NCBI RefSeq assembly: GCF_008017445.1
Contig: NZ_VRSW01000001.1
Span: forward strand, 992,001 to 1,056,000
Length of the DNA: 64,000 nt
From: Microbacterium mitrae
Lineage (GTDB): Bacteria > Actinomycetota > Actinomycetes > Actinomycetales > Microbacteriaceae
Direction of reading: 5' to 3'
In this document: in pieces, positions 37,801 to 44,636 of the stretch
How positions within the stretch are numbered: the stretch's first letter is position 1
How the letters are laid out: every line of letters begins with the position of its first letter
Position numbers and translations under genes: made by a program
Notes under the pieces: model-generated
Seen by the model: the letters and a program-made list of their open reading frames with translations, nothing else
What the model was told of the DNA's origin: nothing
Database searches by the model: none

Positions 37801-40800
37801 CCTCCATGGTCTGACCGTGCTCGTATGCCAACGTTTCGTCATCGAGGGTGGCCTCAAGCAATCCGTCCCAACTCTTCGGGATGGCCGAACCACCGTTGGT
37901 GTTGTCGACCTGCTTGTAGAGCGTGAGGCTTCCTGGCTGCTCGGTGTTGGTGAACGTACAGGTTGTCGTTTCACCTTCAGCGAGCGTGAGGTACGGCGAG
38001 TCCAGCGTGACTTCGTCTTGGCCCTCACAGACCAGCGCCGTCAGCTTGTAGCCGTCAACCGGGGAGTTTTCCGTCAGGGTGTACTCCGCGAGCGCCTTAG
38101 CCGCACCCGTGGTTCCGGTGGGGCCCTCAACGTTGGGGCCACCGGCAGTCGATGCCGACAGCGTCCACTGCGTCTCATCGGCCGGCTCGCCGTACGGCGA
38201 CTCGGTCACCTTGACGAGCGTGATCTGCGGAGCGACCGACGCGTTGGTAAACGTACATTCGGCGATCGCGCCGTTTGCCACGTCCACCGTCGGGTCTGCC
38301 TTCGTGGTGTCCTGACCGAGGCAGCTGATGGCGGTCAGCTCGTAGCCGACGACATCTTGCAGCTCAGTGAGCGTGTACGAACCAGCAGGAACCTGCATGC
38401 TCTGACCGTGGTCGAAGGCGAGAACCGCACCATCACCCAACTGAGCCTGCAACATCTGGTTCCAGTCGGTTGCGACAGCGTCGCCACCGTTGGTGAGATC
38501 AACCTCCTTGTTCAGCTTGAGCTCGCCAGGCTTCGACGAGTTCGTGAAGGTACAGGTGGTCAGGCCTCCGGGCTCCATGGTGAAGGTCGGGTTATCAACC
38601 GAGACCTCGACACCATCGGTGCACGAGAGATCGGTCAACTCGAATCCGCTGACTCCCCCTGCTTCCGCCAGGGTGTACTCGACGCCAGCCTTGATTGGGC
38701 CGGTGATGCCGGTATTTCCGTAGACCGCGGGGTCATCAGCGCCTGCCGTTGCCGACAGCAGCCACGCGTTCGGGTCAGCCGAGCCGCCCCATTCGCTGGT
38801 GTCAACCTCCTTGATCAGCGTGATCTTCGGTGCGATCGACGCGTTGGTAACCTCACATTCGACGCGTTCGCCGTTCGGAACAGTGACCGTCGGGTTGCTC
38901 AGGTCGAGCTCCTCGCCATCACACGTGATGCCGGTCAGTTCGTAGCCAGGCACTACTTCCGTCTCACCGATCGTGTAGGTACCGGTTGGGACGTCGATGG
39001 TCTCACCGCTGTCAAACGGGATTGGAGCATCGGCACCGAACGTTGCGTGCAACGACTGGTTCCAGTCGGCCGCCACGGCGTCACCACCGTTGGTGTTGTC
39101 GACGATCTTGGTGATCTTCAATCCACCAGGCATCGACGTGTTCGTAAACGTACAAACCGTCGACTGACCGGGCATCAGCGTGAACGTCGGCGCGTCGGCC
39201 GTGGTGTTCAAGCCGGTGCAGCTGAGCGAGGTGAGCTCGTAGCCGTCAATGTCGCTCTCATCGAGCGTGTATTCCACGCCTGCCTTGAGCGGACCATTAA
39301 CGCCAGTCTGGCCGGTAAGCGATGGGTCATCGTCGCCTGCGGTCGCCGTCAACGTCCAGTCAGTGTTGACGGCCGAACCGCCCCAGATCTCGTTGTCGAC
39401 AACCTTGATCAGCGTCACGGTTGGCGCTTGCGAGGCGTTGGTGAGGATACATTCCACATCGCCACCGTTGGGCACGCTTACCGTCGGGTCGCTCAGGTCG
39501 AGCGCAACGTCGTTACACGTGATTCCGGTGAGCGTGTAGCCGGCAGGGCCGGCAAGCTCACCGATGGTGAAGGTGCCGTTGGCAACCTGCATGGTCTCGC
39601 CGCTGTCGAAGAGCATCGCGTCACCGACTGCGGGCGTTGCCGTCAGCAATTGGTTCCAGTCCGCGGCTTCAGCGTCGCCACCGTTGGCGTTGTTGACCTC
39701 CTTGATGAGCGTGAGCTCACCCGGCTGCGATTCGTTCGTGAACGTACACGTCGTGTCTTGACCCGGCGTGAGCATGAAGGTCGGCGAGTCTGCCGAAACG
39801 TTCGGCAGACCAGTACAGGTGAGCGTGCTCAGCTCGTAGCCGGCGATGTCGGTCTCACTCAGCTCATACGTGACGCCTGCCTGTGCCGCTCCCGTGGTTC
39901 CGGTGACTCCAACGACGTCCTGGCCGCCCTCGGTGAGAGCCGACAGCGTCCAGTCTTCAACGTCTGCGGTTCCGCCCCACGGGTCGGTGTCAAGCTCCTT
40001 GATGAGCGTGATGGTCGGTGCCTTCGCCTTGTTGGTGATCGTGCAGGTGACGGTTTCGCCGTTGGCGACGGCCACGGTGCGGTCAGCCAGCGAGGTGGGC
40101 TTGTCTTCACACGACAGGCCGCTCATTGCGTAGCCGCTGACGACATCGTTTTCGCCGATGGTGTAGGTGCCGGCGCTGACGTCGATTGTCTGCTCGTGGT
40201 TGAACGCGGTCTGCGCTCCACCGAGCTCGGCCCACAGGTTGCCGTTCCAGTCGGTTGCGACGGCGGAACCACCGGTGGCGTTGTCGACGACCTTGACGAG
40301 CTTCAGCTTGCCGGGTTGCGCGGTGTTGGTGAAGGTACAGGTGATGTCATCGCCCACCTGTGCGGTTACCGTTGTGCCTTGCAGGCCGCTGGAGCAGACG
40401 AGGTTGGTCTGAGTGAAGCCCGCGACGCCTCCGCTCTCCGAGAGGTCGTATCCGACACCCGCCACAATCTGTGCGCTGGTGCCCGATGTGCCCTCGACAT
40501 TGCCTTCGACCGAGTTGGCGTGCAGCGTCCAGGCGCTGGCCTGCGCGTTGCTACCCCACTGGTTGACCACGTTCTTGATCAGCGTGAGCTTGGGGGCCAC
40601 ATCGTCGTTGACGAAGCGGTAGGTGCCCGTCGCCAATGGTGACACCGTCACCTGCCAGTTGCCGTCATCGTCTTGCTGCGGGTAGCCCGCAGGGTCGGCG
40701 TTGGCGACGACGTCAACCCAGGCGCCGCCCACAAACTGCTGCAGCTTGACGAAGGCGTAACCCGGCAGGGTGGACTCCGTCAGGGTGTAGACGTGGTTGG

Positions 40801-43800
40801 GGCGAACGTTGATGGTGTTGGCTGCCGACGTAGTGGTGGCGCCGGTGACTGCCGCGGGCGTTGCGAGCCCCGGGTAGGTGGCGGGCGTCGCCGTCAACAT
40901 GAAGTCGTCGGCCTCGGCTGTTCCGCCGTTGTCGTTCTCAACGCTCTTTTGCAGCACCAAGAACGAGGTCTGGTTGGTTGACGTGCATCGCACGTGGTAG
41001 CCAAGCGGAACAACGACGCCGCCGTTGAGGCCGTCAGCGAAGCCCGGAACAACAGCACCGGTGCCGTCGAGACGTACACAGTTCCAGGTACCGGTCGATG
41101 GCGGGTTGATGACCACGTTGGGGGCGATGGTCTGGCGGTACTCTGCCGGGCCGGACTCACCAAGCTCGTAGCGCACACCCGGGGTTACCGGTCCGGTGAC
41201 GCCCGTCGGACCGGACGGGCCGTCAAGCGCCTGCGGCGACTCAAATGCCGTCAGCGTCCAGGCCGTGGGCTGTGCCGTTCCGTTCGCCACCGACTTTTGC
41301 AGTGTCAGTTGCGAACCACACGTCACCGTGTTCTTGATCTTGTACTTATTGAGGTCAGCATTCGCCGCAAGCGTTGCGTTGTAGGTTGCCGACGACGAGA
41401 CCACGGCGCCTGCGGAGTTCACAATCTGAACGCCGCCGTAGGTGCACTGCGCGAGGCCGACAGGCATAGCGGCCACGGTCTCGCTGATGGCCACGTTTGT
41501 GCCCTCAGTGATGTTGCCGCGCGGCGTGTTCCATGCCTGGTTGGTGCCATCGAGCTGCAGCGTCGCGTTAACGCCCTCAGCTGCCAGCGGGTTGGTGAGG
41601 TTGGTGTATTCGACACCGTTGACCACCCAGACCTTGTCGACCGTGATGCTGGTCTTCACCAGCGACGGCTTGTTGTAGACAACACAAGAGACGGAGGCGT
41701 TGGCCGGCACCGCGACGTCGAAGCCGGGGTCGGCACCAACGGTCTGGTTGGTCACCGGCACGGATGACGTGGAGCCGTTGAGGAAGGTGGCGGTACACAC
41801 CGCGTTCTTCGCACTCTGGGTCACGATGCCGTAGCCGTTCTGCACAACTTCGCTGACTCGCACTGTTCCGGTGCCGAGGCCGCCGGTGTAGGTGAGCGGG
41901 AAGTTCACAGCGCCCGTTGCCGGTGCGGTGACGCCCGAACCCGCGCTGAGGCTGAGGCCAGCCGTTTGGGAGGAGGCGTTGAAGGTCCAGCCACCGGCCG
42001 GTGTAGCACCGGTGACGTTTTCGCCGACGTTACCCTGCGGCACGACCTGCTTCACGACCGTGAGAGATCCGAGGCAGTCGCCGAGGGCCGCGTTGCGCAC
42101 AGCCTGGGCTGCGGCGTCAAACGTCGCTGCCTGGAAGTAGTCGCTACCTGACGCGGTGCCGGAGATTGCGATGAGGTTGTCTGCTGGTCCGCTGACGCCA
42201 TCGCCAACACCGATTGCGACGATGCGGGATCCGTTGGCCTTCAGCTGGTTTGCGGAGAGCACGCCGTTTTCAACTTCGCGGAAGCGAGTGTTGTTGCCGG
42301 GGCCTTCGCCGTCGCCATACCGAGTCGGGTTGCCGTCGGTGATCACCAAGACGATGTCATAGGTGCCACCAGGAATTTGGCTCAATCCACGGTCCCAGTT
42401 GGTCGCGCCGTTGGGGGTGGTGAAGGTGTTGATGTGATCGCGAACGTCATCGGCGCCATCAGCTGTCGAGACCTGAGTCTGCGGGAAATTGGCGCCCGCC
42501 GAAGCAGGGGCGGAGTTGGCGAAGGTGTAAACGCCGATCGTGGAGTTGGTGCCTTCCAGCGCCGTCACCATCGCGTCACCGGCATCCTTGATATCGGCCA
42601 ACTGGCCGCTCAGCGAGCCAGAAAGGTCAAACAGAATAGCGACGTCAACGCCGCAGGCCTGGGAGGCGGCAACGTTGGTGCGCGACATCACGAAGGTGCC
42701 GCCCGAGGCATAGACGTTGGTCCCGCCGGTGCCGATCATGAAGTCAACGCGGGAGTCTTGCGGAGTGGTGGAGATCGGTGCGGTGCGGGCGGCGTACGTC
42801 GTCTGCGTGGCTCCGGAACCACCGGTTGCGATCGTCGCGTTGATTCGCCAACCGGCCGGAGCGGTCTTCTGCACGATCCAGAACTGCTGACCGGCGTAGG
42901 TCGTGTTTGCCTCCGGCACCGTGAAGGTACATGCGCCGTCGGCGCCCGCCGAAGTACACGTTGCCCACGGCTGCGCGATAGCAGCGGTGGGGCCGCTTGC
43001 GGTGCCTGTCCAGAGTTCAAGCGTTGCGCCACCCAGCCCGGTCAAGCCCGAAAGGCCGGTGCGGTCACCGGCAACGTAGGTGGTGATGGTGGTGGAGATC
43101 GGAACCACCGGCGCCGTCATGGTGAACGTACAGTTCGAGGTGCGCCGGTTGTCGCTCGTGCCGAAGAATGACACCACTCCGGTCGCGGAATTGAATTCCA
43201 CGCGGGATGACTGTCCGCCGTTGCCTGCCGTGGTACATGTCAGGGCGCTGGTGTACGGGGCGGTCGCGGCCGGGTTGAGGCTGTTTGCCGTAATCGCGTA
43301 GTTAGCGGGGCGATCGACGAACTGCATCACGCCATTGACCATGACGTAGTGATCGCTCGACGAGGTGTCGGTGGCGCGCAACTCCCAGTCTGCGGCAGTG
43401 GCGGTTCCGCCCACGATGTTCAGGGTTACCGTGAGTCGACCACAGTTGACTTCGTCGTCATCACAGGCCGGGAGGAGCGCCATCAGCGATACGCCAGGGT
43501 CAGCGAGCTTCGCCTGCGGGTCGGTCGTCTCGGTCGGTTCCGGCGCAGCGGTCTCGGAAGGAGTCGGCGCCGGCTGTGCGGGGGGCGCCGTAGATTCGGT
43601 CGGCTCGGGAGCCGGAGGTTCAGTCGTGAGCGAGGGAGCGGGTTCCGGCTCTGGAACCGCCGGGGGTGACGGTTCCGGAGCAGGCGGATCCGCCGCTTCC
43701 GTTGGCGAAGGTGTGGGGGTCTCCTCTACCGCGGGCGCGGAGGTTGGCGGCGGGGCCACTTCCTCTGCCGCGGCGGGTGTCAAGCCGCTGACGACCAGAC

Positions 43801-43930
43801 CACCGGCGAGCAACACGGAGATGACGGCGCCATACCAGCGTCGATGCACATCCATGACACCCGGTTGTTCCAGTGGAATGTGTGTCGCCCGGCGCGTTTG
43901 CTTTGACCACCGGGATCGCAAGTTCGACAT
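34877..43930 (-). CDS. Giant LPATG-anchored surface protein 2 with vWA domain (about 3017 aa)
   Basis: Second giant wall-anchored protein. The ATG at 43930 gives MSNLRSRWSKQTRRATHIPL, nearly the same N-terminus as giant 1, then a signal segment (YGAVISVLLAGGLVVSGLTPAAA) and a Pro/Thr/Glu-rich stalk. A von Willebrand A domain (about 425-615) has an intact MIDAS motif, DLSGS, plus VLVITDGNPTR, and so could bind ligand through a metal. About 15 SpaA/CnaB-like modules follow (about 615-2225). Eleven of these alternate between two types (NGG-AVA-DWN and WGGSA-W-L-A), each with Lys, Glu and terminal TN consistent with isopeptide bonds. Further beta modules and two DUF11-like domains (SIEKTA, VVEKTA) lead to LPATGG at about residue 2977 and a membrane anchor (WVILGLLGVLGGSLLLI, NRRRRGE). 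vWA plus SpaA modules resemble pilus-tip or fibrillar adhesins of Gram-positives. Confidence 0.9.
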   Translation of the reverse strand: MSNLRSRWSKQTRRATHIPLEQPGVMDVHRRWYGAVISVLLAGGLVVSGLTPAAAEEVAPPPTSAPAVEETPTPSPTEAADPPAPEPSPPAVPEPEPAPSLTTEPPAPEPTESTAPPAQPAPTPSETAAPEPTETTDPQAKLADPGVSLMALLPACDDDEVNCGRLTVTLNIVGGTATAADWELRATDTSSSDHYVMVNGVMQFVDRPANYAITANSLNPAATAPYTSALTCTTAGNGGQSSRVEFNSATGVVSFFGTSDNRRTSNCTFTMTAPVVPISTTITTYVAGDRTGLSGLTGLGGATLELWTGTASGPTAAIAQPWATCTSAGADGACTFTVPEANTTYAGQQFWIVQKTAPAGWRINATIATGGSGATQTTYAARTAPISTTPQDSRVDFMIGTGGTNVYASGGTFVMSRTNVAASQACGVDVAILFDLSGSLSGQLADIKDAGDAMVTALEGTNSTIGVYTFANSAPASAGANFPQTQVSTADGADDVRDHINTFTTPNGATNWDRGLSQIPGGTYDIVLVITDGNPTRYGDGEGPGNNTRFREVENGVLSANQLKANGSRIVAIGVGDGVSGPADNLIAISGTASGSDYFQAATFDAAAQAVRNAALGDCLGSLTVVKQVVPQGNVGENVTGATPAGGWTFNASSQTAGLSLSAGSGVTAPATGAVNFPLTYTGGLGTGTVRVSEVVQNGYGIVTQSAKNAVCTATFLNGSTSSVPVTNQTVGADPGFDVAVPANASVSCVVYNKPSLVKTSITVDKVWVVNGVEYTNLTNPLAAEGVNATLQLDGTNQAWNTPRGNITEGTNVAISETVAAMPVGLAQCTYGGVQIVNSAGAVVSSSATYNATLAANADLNKYKIKNTVTCGSQLTLQKSVANGTAQPTAWTLTAFESPQALDGPSGPTGVTGPVTPGVRYELGESGPAEYRQTIAPNVVINPPSTGTWNCVRLDGTGAVVPGFADGLNGGVVVPLGYHVRCTSTNQTSFLVLQKSVENDNGGTAEADDFMLTATPATYPGLATPAAVTGATTTSAANTINVRPNHVYTLTESTLPGYAFVKLQQFVGGAWVDVVANADPAGYPQQDDDGNWQVTVSPLATGTYRFVNDDVAPKLTLIKNVVNQWGSNAQASAWTLHANSVEGNVEGTSGTSAQIVAGVGYDLSESGGVAGFTQTNLVCSSGLQGTTVTAQVGDDITCTFTNTAQPGKLKLVKVVDNATGGSAVATDWNGNLWAELGGAQTAFNHEQTIDVSAGTYTIGENDVVSGYAMSGLSCEDKPTSLADRTVAVANGETVTCTITNKAKAPTITLIKELDTDPWGGTADVEDWTLSALTEGGQDVVGVTGTTGAAQAGVTYELSETDIAGYELSTLTCTGLPNVSADSPTFMLTPGQDTTCTFTNESQPGELTLIKEVNNANGGDAEAADWNQLLTATPAVGDAMLFDSGETMQVANGTFTIGELAGPAGYTLTGITCNDVALDLSDPTVSVPNGGDVECILTNASQAPTVTLIKVVDNEIWGGSAVNTDWTLTATAGDDDPSLTGQTGVNGPLKAGVEYTLDESDIDGYELTSLSCTGLNTTADAPTFTLMPGQSTVCTFTNTSMPGGLKITKIVDNTNGGDAVAADWNQSLHATFGADAPIPFDSGETIDVPTGTYTIGETEVVPGYELTGITCDGEELDLSNPTVTVPNGERVECEVTNASIAPKITLIKEVDTSEWGGSADPNAWLLSATAGADDPAVYGNTGITGPIKAGVEYTLAEAGGVSGFELTDLSCTDGVEVSVDNPTFTMEPGGLTTCTFTNSSKPGELKLNKEVDLTNGGDAVATDWNQMLQAQLGDGAVLAFDHGQSMQVPAGSYTLTELQDVVGYELTAISCLGQDTTKADPTVDVANGAIAECTFTNASVAPQITLVKVTESPYGEPADETQWTLSASTAGGPNVEGPTGTTGAAKALAEYTLTENSPVDGYKLTALVCEGQDEVTLDSPYLTLAEGETTTCTFTNTEQPGSLTLYKQVDNTNGGSAIPKSWDGLLEATLDDETLAYEHGQTMEVAPGTYTLTEGEGPEGYLWTDLSCTEVLRPTITSTDDGISAAIFTSMENPFVAVGAGEMWECTFTNESQKPKLTLEKEIDNTGGGLASADDWTLTAATEGGTLISGTGTITDDPMVAAISGEAQAEVAIELGEMGPSGYTASEWACRYTESGDDVALDDDALWLNIGEDATCRIVNTAIPATGYVYKEVTSTEQNADGTWTVEYNITVTNNSEYSEYEYSLSDSLMFGTGIEVLSAAWSGRGLVDQPFADDGTAVLATDAIIAPPGGTEVYTVVVNADVTAASYGEETNWCEPEGGMAGGFLNTAYLTDDADGGESSACSEPFTPEIDKSTEAVIDNGDGTYRIVYLLTVSAPMAPDGETVYYDLTDELNLPDGVEMVGDATAAAIGETPEPTNPTFDGEGVWTIVEGGSVGTEPHVYEVELTVSTSAEAVGGEPVCGVEEEGIPVGNTGTVISGEFEDASSVCDVVHYDDVSIEKTAGLDEGQTSVEAGDVFDYVLTVTNNGSRETNDVIVTDTSINDRLVITDIAVTDGFGWETVPGYDDNDVALMIYDLGAGESVTITVTVMFTLPEVTEVESGDPLTEPPVPIEEFVNEACVEAESDQNPENDCDTVTIPVRDIAAVVTAVCVGDAPFLNWILVKSETLREEDINFSWTPNMPGEHAPASVTMTEPGGQLMWSDSIAWPGSAFTPSGVSIDYPGWRVLQASDYAPGGGYYIPGTAIVMTAEEEAMWVFNGLILDPSELDYAWRLETTVVFSVNPELTFSATYPQALPDCAVARHSEVVVEKTASVEKAMPGDTISYTIAAENVSDDSAAEGVIITDEIPATLKVTDISWPGEGDATVFPNWESCDIAGANAQGYGGTITCTLFGPLQPAGLEGGVSAAPTLTVKATVSASAPAGQITNVAIVDYHTFGDPEDSGRDSDDAVVTIGAANKPLPATGGPVNGAWVILGLLGVLGGSLLLINRRRRGEVHAQV
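37480..40650 (-). repeat. Alternating A/B module repeats, about 590-bp dyads
   Basis: Matching segments of the B-type modules recur near 38.22, 38.81, 39.40 and 40.00 kb, each about 590-600 bp apart. A-type modules lie between them. The two types are similar in fold but distinct in sequence, giving a B-A-B-A series of 11 modules. Confidence 0.8.
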
Positions 43931-44062
43931 GAGGAGATTCCTTCGCTTGCCGCTCGCCAGCGTGGGGGATCGCCGACGGTCGCCGGGACGATGCACAGGA
44001 TTCCCATGCGACACCCAGAACGTACGAGCGCGCTAATAAGGCGACAAGGGGTCGGCGATGAT
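43931..44062 (-). promoter_or_regulatory. Promoter/leader of giant gene 2
   Basis: Contains CCCCTTGTCG next to the array (minus strand), TTCTGGGTGTCG, and GGCGAGCGGCAAGCGAAGGA before the ATG. Each is closely matched in the leader of giant gene 1. No other gene is seen in the 393 bp between this ATG and the antitoxin-like gene. Confidence 0.5.
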
Positions 44063-44202
44063 CTCCGCATGAGAACGCACATGAGGCCGTTCTCATGTAG
44101 CAAAACCCCGGGACGAACACGAAAAATCCCCGCAACGAGAAGCGATCTTCTCCGCATAAAGTGGCCGTCGTCTGCGTAACGAAAAACACACTCACAGCCA
44201 AC
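44061..44202 (-). promoter_or_regulatory. 22-bp phased operator array upstream of giant gene 2
   Basis: Five sites match those of giant gene 1 in order and spacing. The plus-strand core starts at 44063 (CTCCGCA), 44106 (CCCCGGG), 44128 (CCCCGCA), 44150 (CTCCGCA) and 44172 (CTGCGTA): 43, 22, 22, 22 bp. A shared CTCACAGCCAAC box starts at 44191, 19 bp beyond the fifth site, exactly as at 34722. The flanking sequence between sites is not conserved. Confidence 0.8.
44068..44097. promoter_or_regulatory. Perfect dyad inside the array gap
   Basis: CATGAGAACG (44068-44077) and CGTTCTCATG (44088-44097) are exact reverse complements around a 10-bp centre. The dyad fills the wider 43-bp interval of the array and overlaps the first site. 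It is absent from the matching interval of giant gene 1. It may be a second operator. Confidence 0.6.
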
Positions 44203-44270
44203 CGAAAACCTGCTCTATGGCAACACGAAGAATGCCCGTCTGCGGCGCGGGGTGCGCGCTGCGGACGGGC

Positions 44271-44311
44271 AAAAAAGGAGGTGCCCCCGGAGTTGGCTCC
44301 GGGGGCACCTC
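44271..44311 (-). terminator. Terminator after the antitoxin-like gene
   Basis: GAGGTGCCCCCGGAG (44278-44292) pairs perfectly with CTCCGGGGGCACCTC (44297-44311) around a 4-base loop. On the minus strand it is followed by CTTTTTT. This is the best classical intrinsic terminator in the window. A further GC-rich hairpin (GCCCGTC/GACGGGC, 44234-44270) lies just beyond. Confidence 0.92.
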
Positions 44312-44323
44312 ACATCAGCGTGA

Positions 44324-44539
44324 TTACTCGTTGCCGATGCTCTTGTCGATGTTGTCACGAACGTCGTCGATCTTTTCGTCGACCGAGTCCGGCAAAACCT
44401 TCTTCGCGAAACCTGATACGCCGTCGAGCACCTTGTCGCTGACGTCTTCGGCCTGCTCGCTCTTGAGAGCGTCGGTGACCTTGTCCTTGTTCTCTTCGAA
44501 CAGGTCCTTGCCCTTGTTGACGATGTCGTCGAGACCCAT
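44324..44539 (-). CDS. MT0933-like (Rv0909-type) antitoxin family protein
   Basis: A small, highly charged 71-residue protein, MGLDDIVNKGKDLFEENKDK and so on, predicted almost entirely helical. The short MG-x-DxxxKxKDLF opening and repeated KV/DKV heptad-like pattern match the MT0933/Rv0909 antitoxin family common in actinobacteria. The ATG at 44539 has a GGGGAG ribosome site. No toxin gene of the partner type lies beside it: the next genes are DUF4012 and the giant protein. It may therefore be an orphan or a general stress protein rather than a working antitoxin. A strong terminator follows. Confidence 0.7.
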   Translation of the reverse strand: MGLDDIVNKGKDLFEENKDKVTDALKSEQAEDVSDKVLDGVSGFAKKVLPDSVDEKIDDVRDNIDKSIGNE

Positions 44540-44636
44540 AGGGACTCCCCTCACGTTGTCTGCGCGCTGGTCGAGTACCGCGCGCCCCACAGCATTCTTG
44601 CGCATCAATCGCGCGCAGTAAACACCCGGTTGCGGT

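Noticed and set aside
36554..40642. A 1362-codon open frame on the plus strand, antisense to giant gene 2, and similar long frames at 26782-29112 and 30472-31758
   Set aside because: They mirror the repetitive modules of the real minus-strand genes. Their translations are Arg/Val/Gly-rich with no domain or ribosome site. Long antisense frames are expected over high-GC repeats.
34593..44202. Direct assignment of the 22-bp arrays to a LytTR regulator
   Set aside because: Only the spacing fits. The site TGCGGAGAT does not match the usual LytTR half-site, so the regulator is left unnamed.
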